Assembly (NCBI GenBank): GCA_022577435.1
Contig: JAKOON010000021.1
Coordinates: forward strand, 7,863,001-7,927,000
Direction: 5' to 3'
Source of the DNA: Embiotoca jacksoni
Taxonomy: Eukaryota > Chordata > Actinopteri > Embiotocidae
Length of the DNA stretch: 64,000 nt
Shown: positions 1-11,840 of the stretch, in pieces
How the letters are laid out: the number at the start of each line of letters is the position of its first letter
How positions within the stretch are numbered: position 1 is the first letter of the stretch
Position numbers and translations under genes: made by a program
Notes under the pieces: generated by a model
Database searches by the model: none
What the model saw: only the letters and a program-made list of their open reading frames with translations
Told to the model about the DNA's origin: nothing

Positions 1-2820
1 GCTGAGCTTTGAAGTTCTGCTTTTTACGTACGGTACGGAGATACCGAACATCTGGTCGGCTTCGCACTCGAATCACTGAAGAACAAAGATTCGAAGTGGA
101 AAAGCAACAGCTTTGTCGCCGACCTAAGTGGCTGCCAGACGGCACAAGCAAAACAAGACCGACTTCACGCCGAAGTTCCCCTCGGGCCCGACGATCTTAA
201 CGACTGGAAACGCATTGGAACACCGATCCTACCACTCTTTTACACGGTTTACATATTTCCACCACCGCGTCAAGTGTCATGACGGTTCATACTGACCTGG
301 ATTTTAAAACCAAGTGGAGACGCGTGACATTTGACCTCTGCAAGACGTGTTTGTTAAATACGGCCGAGTTTACAGACGCAATTTAAAGTTTTCAGACTTG
401 TTTGTTTCTTTTTCCGGGCACCTAAAATCTACAATCTATTTCTCAATATTTGAAAAAACAAAACAACAACAAACCTAACAAAATATCACAGGATACACGT
501 GTGCATCGCAGACACTTCCAGGTCATGTTAGCGTCAGTTGTTTTGTTAAAAATCGGACGTGACCTATTCAGGGCTGAGCGGTCAGACATTCTTTTTTGAT
601 AAAATACTTTTTTGTTGTTGTTGTTGTTGTGTTCATCCCGCCACACAAGTCTCCAGCTCGTTGTTTTCATTCGCCGCTCCGACCATGCACTTCTCCACCC
701 GTATCATCACAGAGGGAATAAAACCGACCTGAGCCACAGCTCAACCACATCAGGAAGCTCTTGCTGGTTTTTAAAAAAAAAAAAAAAAGTGTTTGTTTGT
801 TTGTTTGTTTTTCTTCTAACCCGTTTCATCCCTGAGCCTCGTCGCACTTCCTTTTCCCCTCCACCTCCTGGTTCTTAAAGGGATATTTCCTAATCATCGT
901 ATGCAAACTTGAACGAGCATTTCTCTCCGCGTGTGCAATACAATGGACCTCATGTCAGTTCTGTTTCTGATTGCAGGTTTCATTAGAAACCAGCCATTAG
1001 TGATGGTTGAAGCGTTGTCGGCTACAAGCCTGTGTCAGATAATCAGCTGCCTCTGTCGGTGGTTCCAACCGTTTTAATGTTTGTCACTTTGAAATGTATT
1101 CCCAGCTGTCGCCTTGACCACTGGGCCCCACCGGGCTCTCATCTTTTACACAGTAAATATTCAAAAGTATGCCTACACAGTTTTATTTCGCAAGTGTCCA
1201 TTCAGCATTCTGCTCGGCGGGCCGTGACGGTCGGAGACTCTCCGAGCCTCGAGGTGGACAGACGCTCTGCTTTTCTTTTCTTTTTTTTTAACAGTTTTAA
1301 GATTGAGCAGTGGCCATCGTGCCGTGTTAAACTTAAAAGGGACCACATGTTACGACAGTGTAAAAGGGCTTTCGGAGCTTTAAGGTGTCCCTCAGGGAAC
1401 CACGATAGGAACCATCTCGTTTGGTGCCGCAGCAGCTACCAGAACCAGTCTGCGTCCTTCAAGCAGTTCAATGCGGTGTCGCAGAACGGCAGGTTCGAAT
1501 TGAACCCCGTCTGCGCGGATCCTCCGTCTGCGCGGCCTTTTATCCTCCCCTCCCAGTGCACCCTTCAAATTCACTGGTCGGACGTTAATTAAAAAGGGAA
1601 ATAAATGCTGGTGTCTCCATCCTTCACGGAGCACCGCGACACAATTTAATGTTTGGTCAACTTTAGAAAAAAAAAAAAAAAGCCTTGATGTTCCAGTGCT
1701 GGCGGATTCCCAGACACGGAGGTCAGACAGAGTTAAAAAAAAAAAAAAACATCTGTTGTTTCCTGTGGTGTTTGTTTTTTCTCATTCGTCAGCCTTCGGG
1801 GCAAAACCACATCACAACACCAGAAACATTTGGGTTTTTTAGCGATTTAATTATTTTTTTTTTAAAAAGCTGTGAATTTCACTCCTCTGTGTCCTGAACC
1901 ACTTCACCTGCGGTCAGATCTTTTTTTTTTTTTTTTTTTTTTTAGTTCCTACAAACAAGGCCATCGCAAAATGCTGTCTTTTTAAAGTACACAAAACTGC
2001 ATCAAAATCCATTTCATGGCTTCACATGTCGACTTCAAATGTGACACTTTGCCTACAAATATATTTCCAGCGTTTGCCGAGCATCTGATCTTTTTTTTTT
2101 TTTTTTTTTTTTTTGCAAACGGGCCGCTTTCTTCCAGAGCTTTCAACCACATTCTGTTTGTGGGCGTTTCTCATCGGTTTTCCACAGGAAGCGTTTTGCA
2201 GGTGTCTCTGTTCACCGAGCACCTTGAATGTGTTGAACTTCGGTCGAGAGCGGTGCAAAACGGACGACCGTCACCACACCAGCCGAAACGTTTGTTGTCT
2301 TGCGCCGGCTGGAAGGTAGCTTACATTTCTACACGTCTTGACTTGTCGTGCAAGACTCGCATGGAAGGCCTGTATGACGTCGGGCACATGTATGTACACG
2401 GGTCCACGGATGGATCTGAACTGCATATGAAGGTGTTTATTCAGCTGGTTATAAAAGCCATAGTAGGTTGTACTTTTTTTTTTTTTTTTTTTTTTGACAT
2501 GCGTATATTTCTATCCTCGTCTTTTAAAAACTCAAAACTCCCTGAAGACGGCGGTTAGAGAAAACGCTCTCGTGGTTTTGAAACAAGAACAGCCATATCT
2601 GAAGGACTCGAAGATCTCATGACATGTCTTTCATATCGTCTCCGTCATCTTAGTATGTGTAAAAAAGTATATATATCTGTAGTAAAAGAGAAATTAAGTC
2701 ACAATGGGGACATGTCTTGATGATGAGTGACACCTGCAAATTATTTTACACTTCATTTGTATGCTGATTTCATTTTAAAATTATGTTTTTAAACTGTTGA
2801 ATAAATCAAACTATTGTTTA
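1..2820 (+). other. Probable 3' end (3' UTR) of an unrecognised plus-strand gene
   Basis: No convincing coding exon was identified. The block is AT-rich with many poly-A and poly-T runs (772-788, 1666-1680, 1921-1943, 2091-2114, 2473-2494) and ends with a well-formed polyadenylation context: AATAAA at 2800-2805, followed about 15 bases later by the likely cleavage zone. This looks like a long 3' UTR transcribed rightward. Near the left edge one frame stays open from 13 to 282 (about 90 codons, no ATG, stop TGA at 280-282). In another frame a short tail reads from base 2 to a TGA near 78. Either could be the end of a final coding exon, but I recognise neither protein. The genomic A-run at 2818-2836 just after the signal is a reason for caution, because it could mislead cDNA priming. 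Confidence 0.3.
2800..2805 (+). terminator. Canonical polyadenylation signal AATAAA
   Basis: AATAAA lies in an AT-rich context with a T-rich stretch upstream and a short spacer before the presumed cleavage site near 2820. It is the best plus-strand poly(A) signal in the first 4 kb and is what supports a transcript entering from the left edge. Confidence 0.45.
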
Positions 2821-2908
2821 AAAAAAAAAAAAAAAATGATAGCTTGTGTTTGAGTTCTTTTCTTCCAGGAACATTTTGTTTCATTACATGTTGAAGCATT
2901 TATCACCA

Positions 2909-2922
2909 CCACAAGATGGCGC
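2909..2922 (+). promoter_or_regulatory. Candidate CTCF site just after the poly(A) region
   Basis: The 14-mer CCACAAGATGGCGC agrees with the CTCF core CCASYAGRKGGCRS except at the fifth base. It lies about 90 bases past the likely end of the left-hand transcript, a usual place for a boundary element. This is motif similarity only. Confidence 0.3.
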
Positions 2923-4045
2923 TGTGCTCTAATTCAAACGCTTAAAATGAACCGGGGCTTCCTGGGCAGAGCAGCAGATGAAGCACACATAACTTTGTTT
3001 GTTTTTGAGTCAGACATTAATCAGATGATTTACAGCAGCGTTGTCCAAAGTTAAAAAAAATGATGGAGCCTAAGAAGTTTTTCATCTTCACGTTTGCTAA
3101 AGACCTTCAAAAGGAAATTATGGGATGTGCGCTGATGGATTTACACCTGCACTACCACAACTGACTTTTGACCCCTTTCAAAGTAAAAGTTTTGTAATCA
3201 AAGGGTGGCATTTTGGACAAAGAGCAGCCACCTGTCAATCAAACAGCATGCACGGGAAGTAACAGGTCACCGATGACGATGCCGTTTGACTTTCTGTAGA
3301 TGGCGCTCTTCTCTTTTTGCCACTGAACTGCGGTGAGCAGCAGTGGTTCTGATAATGAACCTGTTTCCCCTTCTGTTTATTACAAACACATCAGAACTGG
3401 AAAACGAATCACTTGCTGTCTGCGAGGCAGAAAAGAGCAGAAAAATGCAACAGCTCCGCTCTGATTTTGTCACCGTAAACAGCCAATGAGAGCATTTTCT
3501 TACTTCTATGTAAAAGCACGTGGGGAGGCAACTTTTCAGTCTCTGCAAATACAGTCAGCAGAGGTTCTCTGGAGGGTTGTGGTGCAGCGGGCCTGGAAAA
3601 AAAAAAAAAAAAAAAAAAAGCCCCTCTTGACGGTGGAATTTCACAGGCAGCGCTGTGTTTGCGGTCACTCGCCCAGTCAGCTTTATTCTAAGCTCTGTTC
3701 CCTGCACCGACAGACCCAGGATGACCCTCGGAGAGCTGCTGAAGGCCTGGATAGAGACGAGGGGTCGTAACGCCGTCACTGGCTTGTGATTTTTAATTTC
3801 ACTTTGGACGTCAGTCTTTATGTTTTATGTAACTCCTACTTCGCAATGTGCGACTCATTTTTTTTTTTTTTTTTTCTCCCCCTGCAACGCCACTGAGAGT
3901 GGACGTCGTAAAGTTTAACACTGATCCTTCCCAATGAACTGCAAAGTCTCTTTATACGAGATGAAGTTTAACACAATGTTCAAGTGCAAGAACATTGTTT
4001 AAAACTTTCATTTCCGTACAGCCTATACTGCATTTCATTATTGTA

Positions 4046-4051
4046 AATAAA
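4046..4051 (+). terminator. Second candidate polyadenylation signal
   Basis: AATAAA lies inside TAAATAAATATTTATTTT, which offers a signal on both strands. It would serve a plus-strand transcript ending near 4070, for instance a longer form of the left-hand gene, or a minus-strand transcript. No coding exon has been tied to it. Confidence 0.2.
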
Positions 4052-6175
4052 TATTTATTTTGGCCAAAAATCCCCCCCCGCCCCCCTCCAAAAAAAAGTC
4101 CCAAACAAACACCATCATTACCACAGAATCACAAAGCAAAGCTACGCCCACGCTTTGCCCATCGGCCGGGGCCACATTCTGCGGTCCGTCCGGTCAGAAG
4201 TCCACCGTGCAGGGAGTGGTGAATGAAAATCAAGTTCAAAAACAAATGTCCAGAGAAAGCTGGACTCAAACAGCAAATCTGTCTGTAATTAGAACTTCTG
4301 CAGCTTCCACACATCTACTGACCGTCAGTTTCCCGGGCGGACGCTCGGTGGCCAGCGTTGATGGTGAGTGCAGACAGATAAGGTTTTACTCTCGGTGTTG
4401 GGAAAGTTACAAATAACCGGTTACCCTCTTAAACAACGTAATGATGTCGGTATTTTCCGTTACTTTATCAAAGCAGTGAAGGTTACAGAGCGGCTACGGC
4501 TGAGGCAGGTCGGGGGAACAGGTGGTGGTGGTGGTGGGGGGGGGGGGGTGACGAGCAGGAAATCGAGCACCTGTGCACGTCACGACAGAACTCGACACCG
4601 ATTACTGTCAAAACCTTTGTAAAAGTTGTGCACATCACAGCGATGGAAATGTTTGGATTTAAAAGCGCAACCGACTGCAGTGAAAGAGAAACGTTTCCCA
4701 GAACCTCAAACCGAGTCTCACACCGCCACATAACTGACACAGAGCCACAGAATCAATGTCACATCTGAGTTTCCAAGATTAGATGATTTTAGGTACAAAT
4801 AAAAAGTAATTTATCCAAATCAATAAGAGCACAGGAAACACGTTATGTTAGATTCTGCTGCGTATTGTTTTGTTTTTTTTTAACAACCCTGAAGTAGCAT
4901 TTCAGCTTCTCCAACAAGCTGGCGTCACCTGCACGTCGCCTCCTGCACGCCAAGTTCAAAGTTAGCAAAGTTGGTCTTTCACAAAAACACCACAAGAAAA
5001 AAAAAAAAGGTGGAAAAACAGGAAGCCGACGGTCGGGAACAAAGTTTTGAAGCCAACGCCGGATATAAGGACGTCGGGGATCTGCAGACGAGGAGCCCGC
5101 AGGTGGAACATCGCGCACGGGGTTTGCCACATTAGGTGTATTTTTGATCGATTACAAAAGGTGGAAGTCCAATTTAATATTTATTGCATCTGGAAGAGAG
5201 CTGCAGCTCGGAAAAAAAAATAAAGTCCTCAAAAATGTTGACCGTTTCCAACTTGAGGTTCTGACTTGCATTCTTCCCAGTTGTAGTCGTGGAAATTTTT
5301 ACAATCCAGAATCCCACAGAGCGACCAAAACAACGATAACGTGATGAGGTGCTCTGACTTGTCGCTGCCACTCGCCGTTCGTCTTCATTTTCCAGTTTTT
5401 TTTATTTTTTTTATTACCGAGATATCATGTGATTTCCCTCAATCACAGTTTGCCGTTAAAGCAAATATTTTGACACGAAATGGGAGATTTACTTTTGAGT
5501 TTTTCCTCCTGTGATGGCTCGATTTTTTTTTTTTTTTTTTTTTTAATGATCTGGCAAAAGAAGAACATTGGCTGCGTTTGTTGGATTTTCCCAGCAGGCT
5601 TTGTTTCATAGCAGCAGTAAACAGTAAACTGAACATCTCTCCAAAATGTCCTGGTAATGTTTTTACTGGGAATACAAATGTCTTTTACCCTTTATTAATC
5701 CTCCCTCGTCTGCAGCTGCGGGCTCCGTGTCGTTCTGGCTTACTTTCCAACAAACACCCACAATTATTTCTGCACGCTGATCCCTGTCGGTGTGTCGTGG
5801 ACTGGACGTCGGTGGAATAAGCTGCTGCGCTGATTTACAGGAACTGGAGGTCACTCGTGAGTCATCGGGATGTTTATGAGAGGAGAGCGTGTGCTCTCTG
5901 TGGGGTAAATACAGGGGGATCGTTATGTAAAGCGGAATAACAAAAGTACTGGAACCAGAATGGATGAAGGGGTCGGACCCTCTCAGCTCGCTGGCTGGCT
6001 GGTGCTCGTAGGGCTCGTCGAAGCTAATCCCGGTGGACTCGGGCTCTCGCCGGACCCTCATCCAATTACCCAACGCTCACCTGGCTCGCGCGCTAAACCT
6101 CGTCTAATATGTGGTGCGACTCAGCTGACACCCTCTCCCGTAAACTACAACCGTGAACCCGGTCACCCCCCTCCG

Positions 6176-6210
6176 CCCCCCCCCCCCCCCCCCCCACCAC
6201 CACCACCACC
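6176..6210. repeat. Poly-C tract followed by (CCA)n
   Basis: About 20 C residues run directly into five CCA units. The G-rich strand could fold as a quadruplex, and the tract length is likely to vary between individuals. Confidence 0.85.
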
Positions 6211-6559
6211 CCTCCCTCTCTGTGGCCTGACGCACCGCGTCACGGCACCCAGTCGGAGCAGAGCCAGAGACGCCGTGACGAGGCCAGGTCAGGCTTTCTG
6301 CACGCGGGCGACCACGGAGACACAAAACCACCACGAAGAGACACAACATAATCACAAACAGACATAAAGTGACCACATGAAAGACAAAACAACCGCGTAA
6401 AGAGACGACATGACCACGGAGACATTAAATGACCACAAAAAATAAAATAAAAAAAGATGAGCACAAAGAACCACCAAATGACAATAATGAGATATGACAA
6501 CACACACACACACACACATGACCACAAAGATCATCTGTGTCTTGCTTCTGTGAAGGAGA

Positions 6560-6850
6560 TGTCTGTTCCCTCACAGAAAAACAAATAAGATTTCACACGT
6601 GATCATGTCCACGTGATTTTGGACATGTGAAACTTAAAATGTGAAAACATGTGAACTATAGAACACGCGCTTGCGCGTATGAAACACGTATTTTGCCCAA
6701 TTGAAACGTTTTTTTTATTTTTTTTTATGGTATAATGTGTGAAGTCCGTTTAGTTCCCCCGGGATCATACATGAAATCGATGTGTATTCCCACGTGAAAT
6801 GCATCCAGTTACCGATGTCAAACCCCTGATTATATGTGAAAGTCCGTTAA
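6560..6850. mobile_element. MITE-like repeat, copy 1 (rich in CACATGTG-type palindromes)
   Basis: This segment repeats short palindromic words around ACATGTG and CACGTG. It shares blocks with 60945-61230: a CAGAAAAAACA-like start, GTGTGAAG followed by a cytosine pair, and TATTCCCACGTGAAA versus GATTCCCATGTGAAA. It encodes no protein. Two diverged copies of one non-autonomous element, perhaps a MITE, is the simplest reading. The ends of this copy are less clear than those of the second. Confidence 0.4.
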
Positions 6851-7750
6851 GCAGCAGGGTGAGGGAGACGAGGGAGACGAGGGAGACGAGGCAGGGCAGG
6901 ACAACGAGGAGACGCAGAATCCAGTTAGTCACTGCAAGGTCAAAAACGCCTGAGCACACATCAGGCTGTGGGAAACCTGGGGTGACTGGTTGGTTGCACT
7001 CTGCAACCTCACCACTAGGTGTCACTGAATCCCACACACTGTCCCTTTAAGTTAAAAGGCTGACTTCTCTTTTACTAAACCTGTTTACAAATGCTAACTA
7101 CTGACGTTACCGTCGTGACAACGGTCAAACGGACAAAATAAAAGCACAGAAGTTCTGTACAACTTTTATCCCCGAACTTTTTTTTCGTCCACACACATTT
7201 CCTCGACCCACTCAAACGTGGCCCCCGCGGCTCGCTTTAGGGCCGCGACGCACCAGTTGAGAACCGTTCATCGAGGTTTTTATAGTTTGCACTTGTGAAA
7301 ACTGATTACCGGTATGATTTTCCATGTCTTCCAATCGAGCCCTCAAAGTCCTAAACACTCGAGCTTTAATTCTAAATAGTTTACCTCAAATTACAAAGCT
7401 ACTACTGTCAGTCTTAGTGGCGTTACACAGATAATGTTGCGTTGACTGAATAAGGTCAGTCAGCTTCAGCAAATTAACATCTATAAGCCTCCTAAATGTA
7501 ACTAAACTGAGATGCTACCATGACTTCCAGTTTACATAGATAATTGCCTGTGATTGGGCAGTGTTGCAGATGTATCCTAGCAACAGATTTTGCACATTAC
7601 TAAGGTATTTTCTAATAATTTCAACTTTTATTTCTGCAGTCCGTTTTACTAAATCACGAGTGTTAATTAAGAATGAAGATTTCAAGCATGTAGGACGTGT
7701 AGTTGGAGCATCTTTAACACTTCAGATTTCACTCTGAAGAGGCCAGTGAG

Positions 7751-7805
<55 letters not shown>

Positions 7806-8129
7806 CTTTCCCCCATGCAGGTTTATGGCACAAGACACACTGACTCAATCCCCCAGATCCAAAGTAACCATCTCCTCATTTCCCTGCAGCCAATCAGGAG
7901 GCTCCTCGGCAGCTGCATTGTAATCAGCAGGCTGTGCCGGAGCTTTACCTGTACCAGACTGTAGCTTAGGTGAATCTGCCAGTGGCTTGCAGGGTATTAG
8001 CTGCTGATACGAGCTCTATCAAAGGCGGAGTTTCCCCACAGAGAACGGATGAAATGAGGCAACGGTCGCTTGGAGGTCAGAGAAGTCGACCTTACACTGG
8101 AAGTTTGCAGGTGTGAGTAAAACTGACCA
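6851..8129. other. Intergenic DNA with a (CA)n microsatellite
   Basis: Only a short GAGGGAGAC tandem near 6860-6893 and the CA array at 7752-7804 stand out. No coding exon or RNA gene was found. Confidence 0.5.
7752..7804. repeat. (CA)n microsatellite
   Basis: About 26 uninterrupted CA units in intergenic DNA. Confidence 0.97.
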
Positions 8130-8330
8130 GAAAGTTACAACGAATTAAAAAAAAAAAAAAGTATTAACTTTGTTTTTCACGAGAGAAGTTGAATGGGAGC
8201 CTATGGAGCCGGAGGCTTTTTGGAGCCGACCTCTAGTGGCCCTCAGTGGTACTGCACTTTAAGTCACTCCTGCATTGGCATCACTTTCCAGACCCGGACC
8301 ACTTTTATATCCACTCTATGGTTGCATCCT
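8130..8330 (+). repeat. Interspersed repeat R1, 3' module
   Basis: R1 is recognised by comparing parts of this window with each other. This copy holds the 3' module: GGGAGCCTATGGAGCC, then GAGGCTTTTTGGAGCC, CTAGTGG, GTACTGCACTTTAAG, GCATTGG and a terminal TTTTATAT...CTATGG. The same order recurs at 10465, 17500, 20045, 22605, 28165 and 54885. I see no protein and cannot assign the family to a named class. A SINE or a non-autonomous DNA transposon are both possible. Confidence 0.65.
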
Positions 8331-8689
8331 AATGGGTGTAGACCTCGGGTTCATTTTGAAGCTACCTGAGCAGTTTTTAACCAATCGGTATTGACCACCC
8401 CATTACTGAAACTACTTCAATGTCTTCGCATTTAGCCACACCCACCGGCCACTGATTGGTCCACCCTTTAGAGGGGCTGCGCTAACCTTCACGTGAACAG
8501 GAGCTTAATATTAAACCGACAAAGTGAGCAAGAATGAAGCCGAAAGCAAGCTCTCAACAATAAAATCATCATGAGCAGTGTAGGAAAAATAAATAAATAA
8601 AAAAAAATCGCTACAAATAGAACATAAACAGCCGACCAGTAAAGCGCCAAATTAAATGTTGATTAATGTCTTTATGTTTTCCTTAAACC

Positions 8690-8775
8690 TGTATGTTTCA
8701 CGCTGTGCAGTGCTCTCTCATTACCAATTTGAGGCGCTTTGTAATTGTGCCATATAAATAAAGTTTATTTTTGTG
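8690..8775 (+). repeat. Possible LINE/SINE 3' tail
   Basis: The stretch GCGCTTTGTAATTGTG followed by CCATATAAATAAAG resembles the short 3' tail shared by L2-like LINEs and tail-sharing SINEs of fish. Only the tail is visible. Confidence 0.3.
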
Positions 8776-9239
8776 GCGTAATGACATGGACGAATCGAAA
8801 GTCAAGTCATCGAGGCCCCGCTGTCACTGATCACTGCTGTCATTCTCGTCGGGACAAACCATCTAAATTACTTGGTTGTGACAGAAGCAGGGCATTTACC
8901 TTCTTGATGGAAACACACACACATACCGTCATTATAGCATAATTACTGCTGGCCTACATATCGCTCTCTCCAAACCGCATGACACAGCAGGGTAGTGGAA
9001 AAATGGACAATTTCTGTCACTAGATTATGTCCTATCATGTTGCACCGCTGGTTTCTGTCTCATCCTGCGGTTGGAGATGACATCTGACTGTCACGGCAGC
9101 TTTAAAGCAGAATTGATGTTTCTGAGCCGTGCAGTGTTGCAGTAGAGGGCCCTCACACCGGAAAATATGTTTGTTCAAAGTCTTCACACCGGAAGGAAAT
9201 GGAGTAAAAGTTTGCCGCAGAATCAGCTCGGTTTCCGTT

Positions 9240-9500
9240 GTCCTACCGAGCCGCAATCCAACGTGACGTCACCCACTGCTCTGTGACCGTTTTGAAGCTT
9301 CGAGTTTGGTGTTTTGGCCGTCGCCATCTCGGTGTTTTGGAGCCAAAAGTGAAGCTTATTTGGACGAGCCGGGGAGGAGAAAGCAGGGACTCAACCCGAA
9401 GACACGACCCAACATTACCCACAATGCACGCCGACCCCTGAAAGTCAAATGGTTCAGGTGTGGTATGCTAGTGGCGGCTAATGCAGCATCTTTCAGTGGA
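9240..9500 (+). repeat. Interspersed repeat R1, diverged 5' module
   Basis: The segment contains TTTTGAAGCTTCGAG, a TTGGAGCCAAAAGTGA block and TTTGGACGAGC followed by GGGGAGGAG. These match the 5' module of R1 seen at 28165 and 54885, where the order is GAAGC..TCGAG, GAAGTGACC, TTTGGACAAGC or TTTGGACGAGC, GGGGAGGAG. The 3' module is missing. Confidence 0.5.
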
Positions 9501-10241
9501 TGGATTTTCCCTTCAGTTATACCACACCTACACTTTTTCTTCAGTCTGTGGTTGTATTACTCAGACTATAAATATAAATGGAGTCTCTCCATCTGTCTCC
9601 CCACTGAAACCAGATGAGACAATACATACGTCCCTCTTAGCATTACTTTGGTCGTGCAGTGAAAACAAACCTTCAAGTGTAGAACTTTGCTGGATACCGA
9701 TAAGTCAAAAAAGTGTTTAACCACGGCTTCAGCTCTACCTAAATAATCACATGGTTTCTCTACTGCACAATAGACGGTCGCTACAAAAACACAGTGGTTT
9801 AAATACGATAAAAAAAAGTCGAGGCTCTTCACTTCATCCACGCTGGACTACAGCAGTTAAATGCCAGATGAAATTTCACGAGGCAGAGAGTTCTCCTCCA
9901 TTTACTTTCTACGACAAATATTAAAAAAAAGGCATGATATTAGGATGTGGCAATGAAAAGTGACTTTGCACATGAGGGCATTTGTGGCGATGAGAACCAA
10001 TCCAGCCAAGAGAACTGCAGACTGTGGGTGTCCTGGCTCCTCGGTTGGCTGAGGCAAACACCGTGTAACTGTGAGATTTGTGTCTGGTCCCGGACTTTGG
10101 TCACGTCAGGTCCTCCCTGTTTCTGGTCGTGTCTCCTGTGTCTTTATTACCCGGCGGCGTCTGCAGGTCCTTCCAATGATGTAAAACTCTTGGGACTGTC
10201 GGATGTGTGCATTAAAAGGGCTGAAAGGTCGAGGGACTGTA

Positions 10242-10243
<2 letters not shown>

Positions 10244-10290
<47 letters not shown>

Positions 10291-10324
10291 TGGTGGTGGT
10301 GGTGGTGGTGGGGGGGGGGGGGGG
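10244..10324. repeat. Compound (GT)n-(GGT)n-(G)n tract
   Basis: About 23 GT units pass into seven GGT units and then a run of about 15 G. The open frame across it is a repeat artefact. Confidence 0.95.
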
Positions 10325-10464
10325 TTGTGGACTGTTTATTTTTCATCTGGCTGATTCATAGAGCAAAAACTGTGAATTAATTTAGCCTTTCTCCTGTGAC
10401 ATTTATTTAAAAAGAGCATCATGAACCCCAATTCGGTCATTGTGAATGACAATAACCGTTACAA

Positions 10465-10600
10465 AAATGTGTTAAGTTTGTATTTCATGACAGAAGTTGT
10501 ATGTGCGTCACACAACCAAAGCCTTTCCTGACTAGTGGCCCTCAGTGGTATTGCACTTCATGGCACTTCTGCCGGGGCTTGTCAGTCCATTTCTTCTACA
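10465..10600 (+). repeat. Interspersed repeat R1, 3' module
   Basis: The copy carries TTTCATGACAGAAGTTG, CTAGTGGCCCTCAGTGGTATTGCACTT and GGCACTTCTGC, in the R1 order. It lies just left of an R1 5' module in the opposite orientation (10690-10990). Confidence 0.55.
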
Positions 10601-10689
10601 AGTTATTATTGGTGTGATTCACTAAATTCACTCCTCAATCGGTGTCCTGGTGGTCCTTCTGAAAAAAAAAATTCCATCATTAATCAGAT

Positions 10690-10990
10690 ATTACGTCTTA
10701 AAAGGGAGGTACGTTTGGGGGTGTGTCTGTTTGATTGACAGACCTGGGATGCAGGCAGGTTTGCGCCTGAGGTGTCTGGGGCGTGGTGTCCTTAGGTTGC
10801 CAGTCAAATGGACTCAGGCCCACCGCTCACTCCTCAACCAGCTCATGCAAATATGGTCACTTATAACTCCAAAAAACCCAAGATGGCGACGGCTGAAAGG
10901 GAAAACCCGAGGCTTCAAAACGGCGGTTCACAAACCAACGGGTGGCGACATGGTCGGTCGCCACTTTGGTCAAACCTCAAGCTTGCGAAC
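10690..10990 (-). repeat. Interspersed repeat R1, 5' module, inverted
   Basis: Read on the minus strand this contains the R1 5' module: GAAGCCTCGGGTTTTCC, a CATATTTGCATGAGCTGGTTGAGGAGTGAGCGGTGG-like stretch, and a TCTGTCAATCAAACAGACAC-like block. A plus-strand AAGATGGCGACGG motif, also seen at 17250, lies in the same block. Confidence 0.5.
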
Positions 10991-11346
10991 CACAAGGATA
11001 AACTCTGTGCCTGTAAATAGTTTAAATTGGCTCCACCTTCAGCAATAACAGTAAGATATCCATTACTCATTGTTACATCACTGACAATACCATAAAAGGT
11101 TAGAACGATATCACGGAGGACATTTTCTTCATTATGCTGATAATACCTCTCGACTGCTACTTTTACTTTAGGTCAAAAAAATGCAAGTACTTCGTCCATC
11201 AAACACTTTCAACAAAGAACTTTTGGCAAAACGTGCTTGTTCTTCTTCTGCATGCATCTTTCCTTCATCGCCATGTTCTGCTTATTTCTGAACCCCCTGT
11301 CTCTTTAAACCAGACCACCTTTATTTCTCTTGATCCCTGCCAACAA

Positions 11347-11347
<1 letters not shown>

Positions 11348-11413
<66 letters not shown>
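11348..11413. repeat. (GT)n microsatellite
   Basis: About 32 GT units in intergenic DNA. Frames crossing it are not genes. Confidence 0.97.
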
Positions 11414-11415
<2 letters not shown>

Positions 11416-11642
11416 TGTTCAGGAGGAACAAGCTGTGATCTCTGTTTATCTTTCTTGTCCTCCCTACCTCCCAGCGAGGGGGTTGCATGGTCATAAAAGT
11501 TATGAAGGTACAGTCACGCTTCCTACAGACGGTCTCGGTCAAAATAAACTTTTCCTGGACAACCTGCAGAGTCTCGTAACAAATTAATTAGCAGCATGGC
11601 GCAAATACACGAAGTAAAAAAAGTTCTTTGGGGGAGGAGATG

Positions 11643-11840
11643 AAGAAGTGGAGGTGGGGATGGGAGGGGGCGAGGGCGGAGGGGGAGAGGGGGGGGGGGG
11701 GGCGTCTGTGCCACACAAGTCGGCCCTGGGGCCTGAGTGGACATGTTGGCTTGGCAGGAAGAAGAGGGAGGAAGCATGGAGGATGAGGAGGGGGATGTGT
11801 GTGTGTAGGGAGGGAGGGAGGGAGGAGGAGAGGGGGGGTT
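11643..11840. repeat. Purine-rich G/A tract
   Basis: Nearly 200 bases of mostly G and A on the plus strand, including a 14-base G-run near 11690 and a (GGGA)n run at 11806-11826. The several proline-rich minus-strand frames across this block are a result of its composition. It could form quadruplex or triplex structure. Confidence 0.8.

Larger units (their letters stand above)
2830..6540. other. Intergenic DNA without a supported gene
   Basis: The block holds homopolymer runs (A at 3597-3619, T at 3859-3876 and 5523-5544), a (GGT)n/G tract at 4521-4549, a C-run followed by (CCA)n at 6176-6210, and a short (CA)9 at 6500-6518. Two weak signals deserve mention: a possible short terminal coding segment near 3710-3770 and a second AATAAA at 4046-4051, which sits in a near-palindrome and also reads as a signal on the minus strand. 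The open frames here have low-complexity or unfamiliar translations. Confidence 0.5.

Noticed and set aside
1..282. Selenocysteine reading through the TGA at bases 10-12
   Set aside because: No SECIS element could be identified and the family is unknown; a chance stop is far more likely.
1485..1510. tRNA-like GGTTCGAAT loop
   Set aside because: No matching acceptor, D or anticodon stems could be drawn around it.
1032..1592. 186-codon plus-strand frame
   Set aside because: It has no recognisable domain, crosses a poly-T run and lies in what looks like a 3' UTR.
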